Below, piece after piece: positions 35,434 to 45,506 of a DNA stretch of 64,000 nt. The stretch covers positions 113,140,095 to 113,204,094 of the forward strand of contig CM061920.1 in assembly GCA_031002005.1 (NCBI GenBank). Direction: 5' to 3'. Positions within the stretch are counted from its first letter, which is position 1. Each line of letters begins with the position of its first letter. This DNA is from Vandiemenella viatica (lineage: Eukaryota > Arthropoda > Insecta > Orthoptera > Morabidae). Made by a program: the position numbers and the translations under genes. The notes under the pieces were generated by a model. The model did not search any database and had not been told where the DNA came from. It was given only the letters and a program-made list of their open reading frames with translations.

Positions 35434-36392
35434 AGCCTAAAAAAAAAAAAAAAAAAACAATGCACGCCACACGGCCCCTGCCACCCGTGTAGCCAATTCC
35501 CGTGTGTAGTGCACCCCTGATCTTTCCAAGGGATCCCTACAACACTCAACCCCAGGGCAAAGATCGAGGAATCTGCAGCCATGACTATCACAGAAACACT
35601 GTCTCTGGTTCAGCCTCTCAACACCACTCTGAACCAGAGGTCCACAGTCAGTCCTATTGACAATGCTGCAGATATCTTGTGGCCAATGGCCACATAGTTC
35701 ACCCTTTCTGCAAGTCACCCAAAGCATGTGAGGATAACCTTTGACCCCAGGCGGCATGCATCACTGGTGCCGACATGAGCCACAATCCGCTGCTGGCTGC
35801 ACCCCGTCCATTCAATGGCATCCGGGATGGCCTGTTCCACATCTCAGATCAGACCCCCCGGAATACACAATGAATGGATACCGAATTTCATCCCCAACCT
35901 ATTCCCCATTTACAGAAGGGGCTCGATAAAGTGCCTTACGTTGGAGCTACCGACCACTAAAACCCCCTTCTGCAGTTGTCCAGACTTAGCGGGCTGTGTA
36001 GCTACCAACTCACAGGCCGATGATTGCAGGACTGAATCAGTTCCAGACAATGAGTCAAACCGGTTGGACAGTGGTACAAGCTCGCCTTCCTGGGAATCAG
36101 GCTTGCACGATTGCACCCGCATGCGTTGTCGACATCCAGAAACCACACGCCAGCCACCACTAGGTGAAGGCCGCAGAGATTCTGACATCTTGGCCTGGAC
36201 TGCTGGTATGATGACTGGTATGGGAGAACCTGCCAACTACTTTGCTTCTACAGGGTCACCAATACCGCATCTACTGCACTCACTTCCGGCAGCTTCCAGC
36301 TGTGTAACTCTAGTTAACAAAGCTGCAAGCTGGGTGTGCAGATCAGTCACCTCAGCCTGTATCTGCACACAACAACCACAGTTCCTACACAT
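35434..36392 (-). pseudogene. LINE family B ORF1, second (contig 2) copy
   Basis: Nearly identical to 29157-30115, including the in-frame TAG after the helical region, the SGNH-like first block (VLVVGSSNVRH) and the last block SGVHY. The shared stop shows that both contigs represent one genomic copy or very recent copies. The adjoining A-run is a few bases longer here (35440-35457). Confidence 0.65.
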
Positions 36393-36466
36393 ATTGCCTT
36401 ACAGAAAGAAAAATTAAGGAGTACACGAAAAACGGACCCACTATGCGTTCTCAATAGAAGGCTTTA

Positions 36467-36782
36467 TGGCAATAACCAAATATACAAAGACGAAGCTTAA
36501 GCTAACTATGCACTTTAAATTAAATTAACACTGGAGGAACTACTTCACGTAACGGTTGCCGACGAAAAACTGCTGTTGCTGTTGCTGCTGCTACTGCATA
36601 ACAAATATGCAGAGATGAAGTTACAACTAACTACACACTTTGAATTAAAATTGTCACTGGAGGTACTACTTCACATAACGGCTGCCAACGTATGACTGCT
36701 GCTGCTGCTGCTATTACTGCAAAACAAATATGCAGAGATGAATCTACAACTAACTACACACTTTGAATTAAAATTCACAATG
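36467..36782 (-). repeat. LINE 5' leader tandem repeats, second contig copy
   Basis: Same ~120-130 bp units as at 30190-30505, with a GACAT/GCAT difference near 36597 as the main change. Confidence 0.6.
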
Positions 36783-36815
36783 TAACCTGAAATGATAGTG
36801 ATTGCAGAGTAAGTC

Positions 36816-37837
36816 TGTTGTGAATAACATGATATTTAAATGGAGGAGTGCTGCTAAATAGTTATCATAATGGTAATGAAGCTAAGGACAGCAGCTGAAA
36901 AGAGAAAAATCGAAAAGCAGAATAGGAGGAAACTGAAAGAGGAGAACACAGGGAGTACCAGAAAACTCCAAGAAGTGACATAGCCAGAGGAAAAAGGAGA
37001 AAGTGGAAGAGGAGTGTATTTGCAGAAACAATGCGTAAGAAAACTGGCAGCACAAAAAGAGGGAAAGAGATACAATGTTGAAGTAGTAGAGTGAAAAAAG
37101 AAATAAGAGATGAAGAACAGGGGCTTTTAGAGAATAGTTCAAGTGGAGAACAGAGGAGACAAAAATGCCACAGGAAGATAACAGAGTAAAGGAGGCAGTG
37201 GATGAAGAGGAATGATATGAGTGAAAACTCTAGCATGCTGGATAAAAATAGAAATGAGAGAAAAAAAAATACCTCTAACCTAGAAGGGATGCGGAAGGAT
37301 TACTTTGAAGTCCTAGTAAATTGTAACTGGACAATGGAGGAGACATTAATATTGGAGGAGGAGGACAAAAACCAAGAAAGATTTAAAAGAAAACGAATGT
37401 TGGTCAAATGAGTGTAGTAATGATGAAAGCAACACAAGAAATTGTAAAAGCAGTGGTTATATATCATGAGATGACAACAATCTGGAAGGATTAGAATCCA
37501 GAAGAATGGCATAAAGAATACTTGTACCTACCTTTAAAAAATGAGGCAGGAAAGTGTTTAAGAATTAAAGAGAAGTTACACTGGTGTGCCATTGTTCCAA
37601 AGTTGGTGGGAAGACCCTAGAGAAAAGAATTTGAGACAAGGATAAAAACAGCTAAGAGATGTGTAATATGTATTCAGACCAGAGAGGTAAACAGTAGTTC
37701 TGACATATACTGTGAGACAGCAATAAGGAAAGCAATACAGGTTATGGTGAAAATACGCAGATAGTCTTCCGTGATATTGGGAAGCATACAACTATATACA
37801 CAGAAGCCCGTGGTAAACAAAGGAGTACCGAAAAAAC
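36816..37837 (+). pseudogene. Probable RTE-like LINE remnant, second contig copy
   Basis: Duplicate of 30540-31560 with a handful of differences, for example one extra A in an A-run near 37262 and an inserted AAAAAAC near 37831. The coding interpretation is the same as for the first copy. Confidence 0.45.
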
Positions 37838-37859
37838 GTGTTAAGAGGTGTGGAAGTGT

Positions 37860-38050
37860 AGAATTGAATTGAATTTAATTGTGATGAAGTACAAGCTCCA
37901 TTCGTTATTCCCCATTATTATTGGAATTTACGAATTTTAATTTTAAATACCTTAAATGATTTTGGTAAATTACTCATCATTTATCTGTCCATATTTCCAT
38001 ATTTATATAATTAATTCCCCCCCCTTTATTACTATTTTTTTAAAAATATT
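37860..38050 (-). repeat. LINE family A 3' end fragment, second contig copy
   Basis: Duplicate of 31570-31760 in the overlapping contig. The following 38051-38354 is unassigned sequence up to the LTR element's target site. Confidence 0.5.
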
Positions 38051-38354
38051 TATTATCCGTTTTACCACCATCTGCGATTTATATACAATATCTCAGTTCC
38101 ACCGCCATATTGATAATCCACCCAGTCATGCAGCAACCCCCGGTGTGTGCACACCTCCCGAGGTGCATGACTCATTTTCTATGTCATGAATAAGGTTAAC
38201 TACCGAAATATTGAGTTTATTTATTTGTGTGTTAGTAATATATGTTCTTCTCTCGTCGCTGCCTTCAACTTTGGTGAGTGATGAGTCATTTTCCCTTTCC
38301 TTGCAATTATTTTGCCTAAAGTAGTTTCCTTTTTCCTTAGTTTAATCATCACTT

Positions 38355-39179
38355 TGTAAAGATTTAAAAATGTGAATGTTGAGATAAACATATTGAGCTG
38401 ACTGGTGGTGGTTTGTTTTATATAGTTTTTCCTTGGCGTGATACTAACATTAACTCCAATTGCAGTCCTTTAGTCACTGTTCACGAGCCATAAAATATAA
38501 TTACTCAAGTCGTCATTACAGTTCTAAAAGTTATGCCAATCTACTTGGTCGATTATGGGAAAAGGTTGCTGGCTTATACACACAAAGCAACAACAACGTG
38601 TTGAGATCATCACAGTGCACACATTTAATTACATGAAAATTGATTTTTTTTTTTTTTTCATTTGCTTAATGTCTCTCTTACAGCGAGGTCTTTAGAGACG
38701 GGAAAGGATGGGGGGCAAGGAATGGGAAGGAATTCGGCAATGGCCTTTTGAAGGAAGCATCCCAGCATTTGCCTGGAGTGATTTGGCGAAAATTGATACA
38801 GCTCAACAAGATGAACCACCACTGATTAATAACATAATCTGACCCTGTACCGAAGATTGCACAGTTCGTAATTAGGAAAATGTTCAGGCCAACATGTATC
38901 CACTGTATTACACTTGTTGAAAGCACAGTTCTTATCACACCACAGTCATTACAAAAACGTTTTAGAATACTGCTAAATTCAGTAAGCAGTTACATAGTTT
39001 TACTCTTGTGTAATCACTGCCACACATACAAGTACCATATTCGCTGAATTCTTCAGAACCAAGTGCTTAAACATCCTAACAGCTCAGCAGCTAGTAACAG
39101 ACTCTCCCCATCTTTCCCTGTGACAATCTTCTCATGTTTACCAATATCAATATACCAGCGATACTGTAGTATCTTCACA
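38355..39179 (-). repeat. LTR (3' LTR of the minus-strand element)
   Basis: This LTR aligns along its length with 41565-42244, for example at GCTGACTGG...GGTGGTTTGTTTTATATAG and at CTCTCCCCATCTTTCCCTG. The two differ by scattered substitutions and small indels, so the insertion is not recent. A SINE interrupts it at 38644-38787. Confidence 0.85.
38644..38787 (-). mobile_element. SINE copy 4, 5'-truncated, with 9-bp TSD
   Basis: A T-run marks the 3' tail, then the shared SINE body without the tRNA-like head. A perfect 9-bp target duplication GAAAATTGA flanks it (38635-38643 and 38788-38796). The uninterrupted target is seen in the other LTR, which reads CATGAAAATTGATACAG near 41843. Insertion therefore happened after the LTR element was in place. 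Confidence 0.85.
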
Positions 39180-39187
39180 CCCCTTTC
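39180..39187 (-). other. Polypurine tract
   Basis: GAAAGGGG on the minus strand directly precedes the LTR, the usual primer site for plus-strand DNA synthesis of an LTR retrotransposon. It fixes the element's orientation. Confidence 0.65.
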
Positions 39188-40674
39188 GATAATCTTTTGG
39201 TCTGACAAAATATTTCTTTCGCCACCATGTTAACACAATGACCTAATGAACAATATTGCTGGTGGTTACCCAGCTTATCATTTACAACCTTACAGAACAT
39301 TCAGATATAAACATTAAAAATAAATGCACAAAATGAAAATACATCAAAATACAATGACTTACTCTACTATTTCTTTTTTCTCTACCTTCTTTTACACTTT
39401 GTCTCTTTCACATTTCATGTCCTATAAAGTACTATGAGCACATGTCCACATATTTCATCAGTTTCTACAACGCTAACAAGTACATGCATCCGTCCTTACA
39501 TAAATCACAACACTGTCCATCCTAGCAGGAGACACAAGCTAGCATAAGCACATTCTCAACTAGCCTTCACCGTATACAGGATAAACAAAGGTGTGGGACG
39601 CTTATCTGCGCACAACTGCTGAGAAGTAGGCAACTGTGTCACGCTCACGTAATGAAAGAAAACCAAATTAACAGTAACGGACCGGCTTTACCATCTCTTG
39701 TTGGGAAGACAAAACAAACATGATCTCCTAAGACTAATGAAGTTCTGAAGACAATACAAATATGCTAATCTAAGCCTACCGAAATGCAAAGGAAGGGTAT
39801 GCATGGATGTTACAACCATACATAGTGAGGCATCTGAAGACTGTGCCTGTCCCACCTTGCAAAACATGTCTACCTCTTCTGTACGACATTCCTCCCTTCA
39901 CCAAACAACTTTAAACCCTGTTTCTTCTTTCGCTTCTTCCAACTTTCCTCTTTTCTTCCTGCCTTCTTCCTATTCACATTCTTCGCTTCGTCATACAAAT
40001 ATAACTTCCACTTCTTCTTTTGCTTCTTCCAACTTTCTTCTTTTCTGCAAATATTCTTTCTTTCAGCTGCGGATGACAAAAATCAACTTCTTCTCCCTTT
40101 CTCTCTCGTCTTCTTATTTGTGTCATGCCTGTGTTATATATCTTACAACACCTTTCTTTTCTTTCTAAGATTGGGTACTTTCTTCACCTGCATCACATCT
40201 TCTACGCTCGTCACCATGATATTTTACATCACCACTAGCTCTGCTCTTATCATTCACAATATCACATTTTTCTCCTAGGTATTCATCTTCCTCTTCATTG
40301 CAAATGCTATTCTGTGTACCTTCTTCTCTCCCATAAATCTCACAATGCTAGTCTTCTTTCAGTAACTGGTCAGACTCTTCGCTCATTATCATCTGCTTTG
40401 TCTCTTGAATCGCCTCGGAAAGGTTTCAGGTTTTATTGTAATTATTTCTTGTAAATCTTGGACTAACTCCCAATACCTATTTTCCTTCCATCGCAACGTT
40501 TGTCTCTTTATACTCACGTTCTTGGTATGATGTGTCTATTGGTTTTAGCCGACTTGTCTGATCCAAAATATCTTCCTTAAACTGCTTTAAATCGACCCTA
40601 ATTTCCTTCAACTGATGAGCAAACTTTATATCTCTCTCAAAGAGTTATTCATATGATGAAAAATGTTTTGAAAA

Positions 40675-41052
40675 CTACTCTCCATGGACTAACTTATTTC
40701 TAAAATCACTTTCCATATTTTGGAAATTACTATCCATATCTGACTCCAAATCATTTTGAAGACTACTCCCCACAGACTCTACCTTATTTTGAAGACTGCT
40801 GTCCATATCTGACTTTATAGACGCTAACTCGTTTTGGAAATAACTGAACACTGACATAAAATATGAAACGAGATCAGAAGACCTTAGATCAGTTGTTGCG
40901 CAGGGTAGGTCCCGCAATTGCATATAGTACCTCTGTGCTGCCACCTCCTGCATGTTTACACCCTCTCCAGAATACATGACACTAACAATTTTTAAAAAAA
41001 CCTCTAAGTATGGAGAAATTGCAACAGTTAAACCAGCAAGAGTGTAGCACAA
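40675..41052 (-). CDS. Gag-like coiled-coil protein of the LTR element (hypothetical)
   Basis: This is a 125-codon open frame on the element's coding strand, starting about 0.5 kb inside the primer site. The N-terminal part has no recognised motif. The C-terminal half repeats a short unit, SDMDSSLQNKVESVGSSLQN, then DLESDMDSNFQNMESDF, with a heptad-like pattern that predicts a coiled coil. Position and coiled coil suggest a reduced Gag, but I see no zinc knuckle. The next region (to about 39190) is stop-rich. Whether the frame is intact and expressed is unknown; it could be a chance survivor. Confidence 0.4.
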   Translation of the reverse strand: MCYTLAGLTVAISPYLEVFLKIVSVMYSGEGVNMQEVAAQRYYMQLRDLPCATTDLRSSDLVSYFMSVFSYFQNELASIKSDMDSSLQNKVESVGSSLQNDLESDMDSNFQNMESDFRNKLVHGE

Positions 41053-41543
41053 ACAAGTATTTTATATAACACGAAGACAAGACACTGATACCAAATCAAT
41101 TTAATTCTTTGGCAAATAAGTTATACGCCTTTGATTTGAAGGTCTCTCTCTCTCAGCGCAATATAGTGCCTTCATTAGTATTTACAGATCTAAACAACAT
41201 AGCAGAAACTTTTGTTTCCAAAATCGACAAGAATGAGGAAGAATCTCTTAACTCTGATTGGCGTATGACTGATTAGCCACAAGCATGAATTATAGAAAAG
41301 AATTTACTACTCAAACTGACAATAATTCATTTGATATTATATGAAATAACATGTACAAGGAAAACTCTGATTCATGCAAGCAGTAATTTTATCCCAAGTT
41401 TGCACATGAACTGCTTTGGCCATTGCTACTATGGCACGCGTGGTTCTATCATTAACTGTTGACCATCCACTTCCTAATTGTTAGCGCGTTTTCCCATCGG
41501 CAGTTACTAATTAATGTCAATTCCTACCATGGTTTATACACAC

Positions 41544-41556
41544 AGTCCTGTCACGG
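41544..41556 (-). other. Primer-binding site, tRNA-Arg type
   Basis: The plus strand reads AGTCCTGTCACGG, matching the 3' end of an arthropod tRNA-Arg (up to the last bases before CCA). The eight bases between it and the LTR (CAAAGATA) no longer match. Minus-strand DNA synthesis would have started here from the tRNA 3' end. Confidence 0.55.
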
Positions 41557-41564
41557 CAAAGATA

Positions 41565-42244
41565 TGTAAGGATTTAAATATGTGAATTGTTAAAATAAAC
41601 ACTGAGCTGACTGGCGGTGGTTTGTTTTATATAGTTTTTCCTTGGCGTGATACTAATATTAACTCCAATTGCAGTCCTTTAGTAGCTGTTCACGGGCCAT
41701 AAAATATAATTACTCAAGTCATTATTACAGTTCTACAAGTTATGCCGATTTACTAGGCCGATTATGGGAAAAGGTTGCTGGCTTATACACACAAAGCAAC
41801 AAAAACATGTTGAGATCATCACAGTGCACATATATAACTACATGAAAATTGATACAGCTGATTAAGGTGAACCACCAGTGATTAATAACATAATTTGACC
41901 GTGCACCGAAGATTGCACAGTTCATAATTAGGAAAATGTTCAGGCCAACATGTATCCGCTGTATTACACTCATTGAAAGCACAGTTCTCATCATGTCACA
42001 GTCATAACACAAACGTTTTAGAATACTGCTGATATTCAGTAAGCAGTTACGTAGTTACGTAGTTTTACTCTTGTGTAATCACTGCCACACAAACAAGTAC
42101 TGTATTCGTGGCATTCTTCAGAACCAAGCACTTAAACATTCTAACAGCTCGGCAGCTAGCAAGAGACTCTCCCCATCTTTCCCTGTGACGATCTTCTCAC
42201 GTTTATCAATATCGATTTACCAGTGATACTACTGTATCGTCACA
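41565..42244 (-). repeat. LTR (5' LTR of the minus-strand element)
   Basis: Uninterrupted LTR of 680 bp, starting TGTAAGG and ending GTCACA on the plus strand, followed by the ACTT target duplication. A small tandem duplication GTAGTTAC is present near 42050. Confidence 0.85.
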
Positions 42245-42248
42245 ACTT

Positions 42249-42708
42249 CCCCCGGTAACTTATTTCAATCCATGACACAACCCAACTCCTTTATGTATGA
42301 AACAAAGTGCAACATGTGCTCATAGTCATTCTTTCCATGCATTACCATTAATTCTTCAACCAGTATCTTTATAAGCATTATCACCAACATACACGCCTTG
42401 CACACTTCTAAGACACTCTTCACCCTCCTCCATTATTCCAATGGCCCCAAATCCAACTCTTACCATATCAGTTATTGACTGGTTTCTGCATTAATTCCCA
42501 CAATCCTAAATGCTCTCCTCTGCATGCCTTCCAACAACTGTATTTGATACTCAAAGTGTGGGTCCCAAACTACACCACCATATTCAAGCAATGGACTGAC
42601 CAGGTTTGTAATCTAATTCCCTCCATTCTCTGGTACATCCTCTCATCATTCTCTCCAGTAAATGAAGGGATTATAACCTTTTCCTACCACTTGCTCAGCT
42701 TAGTTTAC
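42249..42708 (-). pseudogene. LINE family A remnant (C-terminal RT region)
   Basis: The plus strand carries TGTATTTGATACTCAAAGTGTGGGTCCC-type sequence (42538-42566) that matches 12297-12326 of the family A LINE. Order and spacing are kept to CCTTTTCCTACCACTTGC at 42677. The LTR element sits directly at its left border, so the LTR element inserted into this older LINE. Confidence 0.65.
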
Positions 42709-42832
42709 TGTTTTTTTCCTGTCATTCATCTCTTGACTGGTTTGATGCAATCCTCCAGCTCTACGCTAACCTGTTCATCTCAATATACCCCTTACAACCT
42801 ACATCTTCAATTACCTGCTTCATATTTTCATA
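42709..42832 (-). pseudogene. RTE-like LINE 3' fragment
   Basis: The minus-strand sequence includes GGATTGCATCAAACCAGTC, the same as the end of the RTE-like LINE near 2998-3017, and continues upstream with TGAAGCAGGTAATTGAAGATG as at 2920-2940. Only the last ~125 bp of that family remain. Confidence 0.65.
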
Positions 42833-43498
42833 TGACCCACCATCATCTCTCTTCTGAAATGATAAATTAACGAAAATAATAGAAAACCATGTGAGAACAT
42901 GCTCAGAAGAAAGCCAAATCAATAGAGATACTAGTCATATTTACGGAATCTGGAATGCATGAAGTATAATTTTCAACCTTCTGGAGAATTAAAAACAATT
43001 ACTTGTAAGCATTATACAAAATTATTTCAAACTGAGTGAAGAAACTTAGCAAAAATAATCACAAGGCAACATTATCTTACAAAATAGAAAACCCTTTTAT
43101 TCTTGATCTCAAGAAATGGCTTAAAGGAAAATTTCTGGAAAAAACAGATGAGATGCATATTGCAAATAATTATTGGACGATTTTGACAAATAACTTTATA
43201 AAAGTGATGTCAAAGGATTGTAATACCTTTGGGCAAAGTGGTTCAGCTAAAACAAGTGTGTATTTTTTTTAAAAAGGTAATACAAAACATTCAGATTTAT
43301 TCAAATTGTAATTTCCATTTACCTTACTTGAAAAACAAAGGTTACCACCATATTTAGCTATAGAAGTTTCACTTTTATTATTTACACTGTTTTAAAGTCT
43401 TAAAATGAAAACTTGTGAATGCTATAAACTGTAAGTACTCATGTATTTATTCCCTTCTTACAAGAAACTATGTAACAAGTTGGTGGAAAAAAACTTAC
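42833..43498. other. Intron-like AT-rich sequence
   Basis: No further feature is supported. It lies immediately 3' (minus strand) of a splice donor and so is presumably intron of the DDX42-like gene. An open stretch at 43036-43272 on the plus strand is not recognised. Confidence 0.4.
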
Positions 43499-43632
43499 CT
43501 GCAAAGCCAAATCTAATAGAGACTGTGGTACGTCTTGATTTGCTCCCTCCAAATTACGAACTAAGTGTCCTGCAAATTCCTTGTCTTTCTCTGTCACAAG
43601 TGTATATGCAGTACCTTTTTCTCCAGCACGGC
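43499..43632 (-). CDS. DDX42: DDX42-like DEAD-box RNA helicase, internal exon
   Basis: One exon of a host gene on the minus strand. Its 44 full codons read [20 protein letters not shown] then [20 protein letters not shown] and LALQ. This is the end of helicase domain 2 of the SF2 DEAD-box protein DDX42: the R-A-G completes motif VI (R-I-G-R-T-G-R), and the [14 protein letters not shown] stretch is characteristic of DDX42, a spliceosome-associated RNA helicase acting in the nucleus. The acceptor is TTTTCCTAG ending at 43633 and the donor is GTAAGT starting at 43498. The exon begins in phase 1 (a G from the previous exon completes the Gly codon) and ends on a codon boundary. Neighbouring exons were not found in this window, so the flanking introns must be long, or these exons are too diverged for me to see. 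Confidence 0.9.
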
Positions 43633-45244
43633 CTAGGAAAAGAAAGATTATGTAAGATACATCATCTTCATGTAACACTAGACCTGCAGTTCTGCTATTC
43701 AGATGACTTCTTGCTACTTCTTTTGTTAACTGGAAGTATTACACCCATAAAAAGCCTTCCTTCAAATTCCTTAAGTGATACAGAAAATTAGACAAGATAG
43801 GTAACGGCAGGAGATGAAGACAAAGGAAAAAAATACACACACAAGCACAGTTACATTAAATATTTCGATAGGAAAAAAACCACAGCTTACCATAGTGGAA
43901 GATTCCTGTGGCATCGAGACATGGGAAAATAAAAGCACGTACACACAAAGAGCAAGAAATTTTCAGGCTTATTGTCCTTCTTCAGCAATAGAATGAGATG
44001 GCTGAGACAGCTAACCTAGTGTGCAGGCCAGACCAAGTGGGGGAAATCAACATAGCAGGAAGTGATGATGGGAGTTGAAAGGCATAAACACGAAAATAAT
44101 TAACCTGATAATAGAAACCTGTGCAGAAATGCAGTAGATGTCAGCAGAAAGTATTTTCTTGTGAATTTTATATGAATAATTTTCACGCCAATGCCATTGA
44201 ATATGTTGTTTTTATTTTCCGTAAGCGTTTCACTTCATTCTCTGAAGCATCTTTAACAGTTCTGTCTGTTGATTAAATTTATTCTACATTGCAATTTACA
44301 CAAGAAAATTATGATATATATATATATATACACAGATATAAGCTTACTTACATTTTTACATGTTCACATTGTCTTGTAATTGTACTGTGTTTCAGCATCA
44401 GTTGTATCTGTAATAGTAATATTTTGCATTACAGGTATTTGTTGCATCTTTATGAGTAATTTCGTGTCACTTTCACTGCACTATAGATATTGATTTCTGA
44501 TGGCTTACATTTGTTTAGTGTGTAGTGTATATAGCTGAGCTGCAGGTTTGTTTATCTTTTGGCTTCTGTTTTTATTCGGTGGGTGTTGTGCTTTTAAATA
44601 TGTCTCTGTGCTTAGTTCGGTGTGTTTAGTATATTATTATCAGTTGTGTCTTTTTGAGGTAGATGATTGTGTTTTTTGTTTTACGTACTGTTTATAGTGT
44701 TTGGTACATCAGGTTCATGTATTCATTTATTATGTTATTTTCTTCGGCCAGTGATTTTTGAATGTGGTAGTTTTCCTGAAACACTAGTCTTATTCTTTCA
44801 TTGACTGTGGCAGTGGGGTCATAGCTTAGGAGGCGGTGTGTTAGTGTAATAAAACTGTTGAAATGCCTCACTGACAGTCACAATATTTCATAACCATTGT
44901 CATTGAGTACTAATTGGCCAGTGACTACGTCTGGATTAGAGAAAAGTTCCCTGATGGCCCGGGTTTATGAAGGCTCAAGATTGGTGCCACTGAGTTGTAA
45001 TTTCAAGAAACTGGGGAAAGCCAAACTTGTGCAGACAAGATCTTGATCTTGAAACAATTGGAGAGGATGGTTTTGTGGAAGGGGTGGTGGGTCAAGAATG
45101 GAGGGTGGTTGGAATCTCTGAAGATTGGGCTCCAGGTCATCCCAGGTGTCAGGTTTACTGCTCTTAGAAGCAAAGTGGTACCTCCAGCGGAGTCTGTGGC
45201 AGACTGTTAAGGAGTTCATATTAGGGTGATAATATATGTTCATA
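43633..45244. other. Intron-like sequence, (TA)n tract
   Basis: Presumed intron upstream of the DDX42-like exon. A TATATATATA tract lies at about 44313-44330. The part from about 44965 may belong to the Penelope-like fragment at 45245, but no motif is decisive. Confidence 0.35.
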
Positions 45245-45506
45245 AACAAATTAGTATAGGTAAATGAGCCGCCACTTACTTTTAGATGATGGATGTGGGA
45301 TGATAACACACAGGAAAAGACAAAAACACACATTTTAAAGAAATTTTCAGGTCTAGCCTTTTGCCAACAGAGGAACATTATTGGGAGGGGTGAGAGTGTT
45401 GTGGGAGACTGTCTCACAGAAAGACTGTGTTGTCTTTCCTGTGTGTTTGCGTCCCACAATCATCATCTAAAGGTAAGTGGCAGCTCATTTCCCTATCTTA
45501 ATTTGT
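45245..45506. repeat. Penelope-like 3' ends in inverted orientation
   Basis: Arms of about 75-80 bp at 45245-45325 and 45430-45506 are reverse complements. Each matches the 3' terminus of the Penelope-like copies at 23.1-25.3 kb (CATCATCTAAA followed by GTAAGTGG and CTCATTTCCCTATC). The spacer is about 105 bp. The pair could fold into a hairpin and looks like the inverted-end arrangement of a much reduced Penelope-like element. Confidence 0.6.

Larger units (their letters stand above)
38355..42244 (-). mobile_element. Non-autonomous LTR retrotransposon with 4-bp TSD
   Basis: Two direct repeats of about 680 bp (38355-39179, enlarged by a SINE, and 41565-42244) start TGTAA and end CACA on the plus strand, i.e. 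TG...CA. A 4-bp target duplication ACTT lies at 38351-38354 and 42245-42248. A purine tract GAAAGGGG (minus strand, 39187-39180) abuts the left LTR, and a tRNA-like primer site lies next to the right LTR, so the element runs on the minus strand. The interior is only about 2.4 kb and shows one coiled-coil open frame but no protease, RT or integrase. A Gypsy-type origin is inferred from the 4-bp duplication and primer type. Confidence 0.85.

Noticed and set aside
26799..38316. Recent tandem segmental duplication as biology
   Set aside because: The dovetail geometry at a 1,000-N gap makes an unmerged contig overlap far more likely; kept as an assembly finding.
39803..40168. 121-codon plus-strand open frame rich in Ser and Phe
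   Set aside because: It lies antisense to the LTR element's interior and reflects pyrimidine-rich composition.
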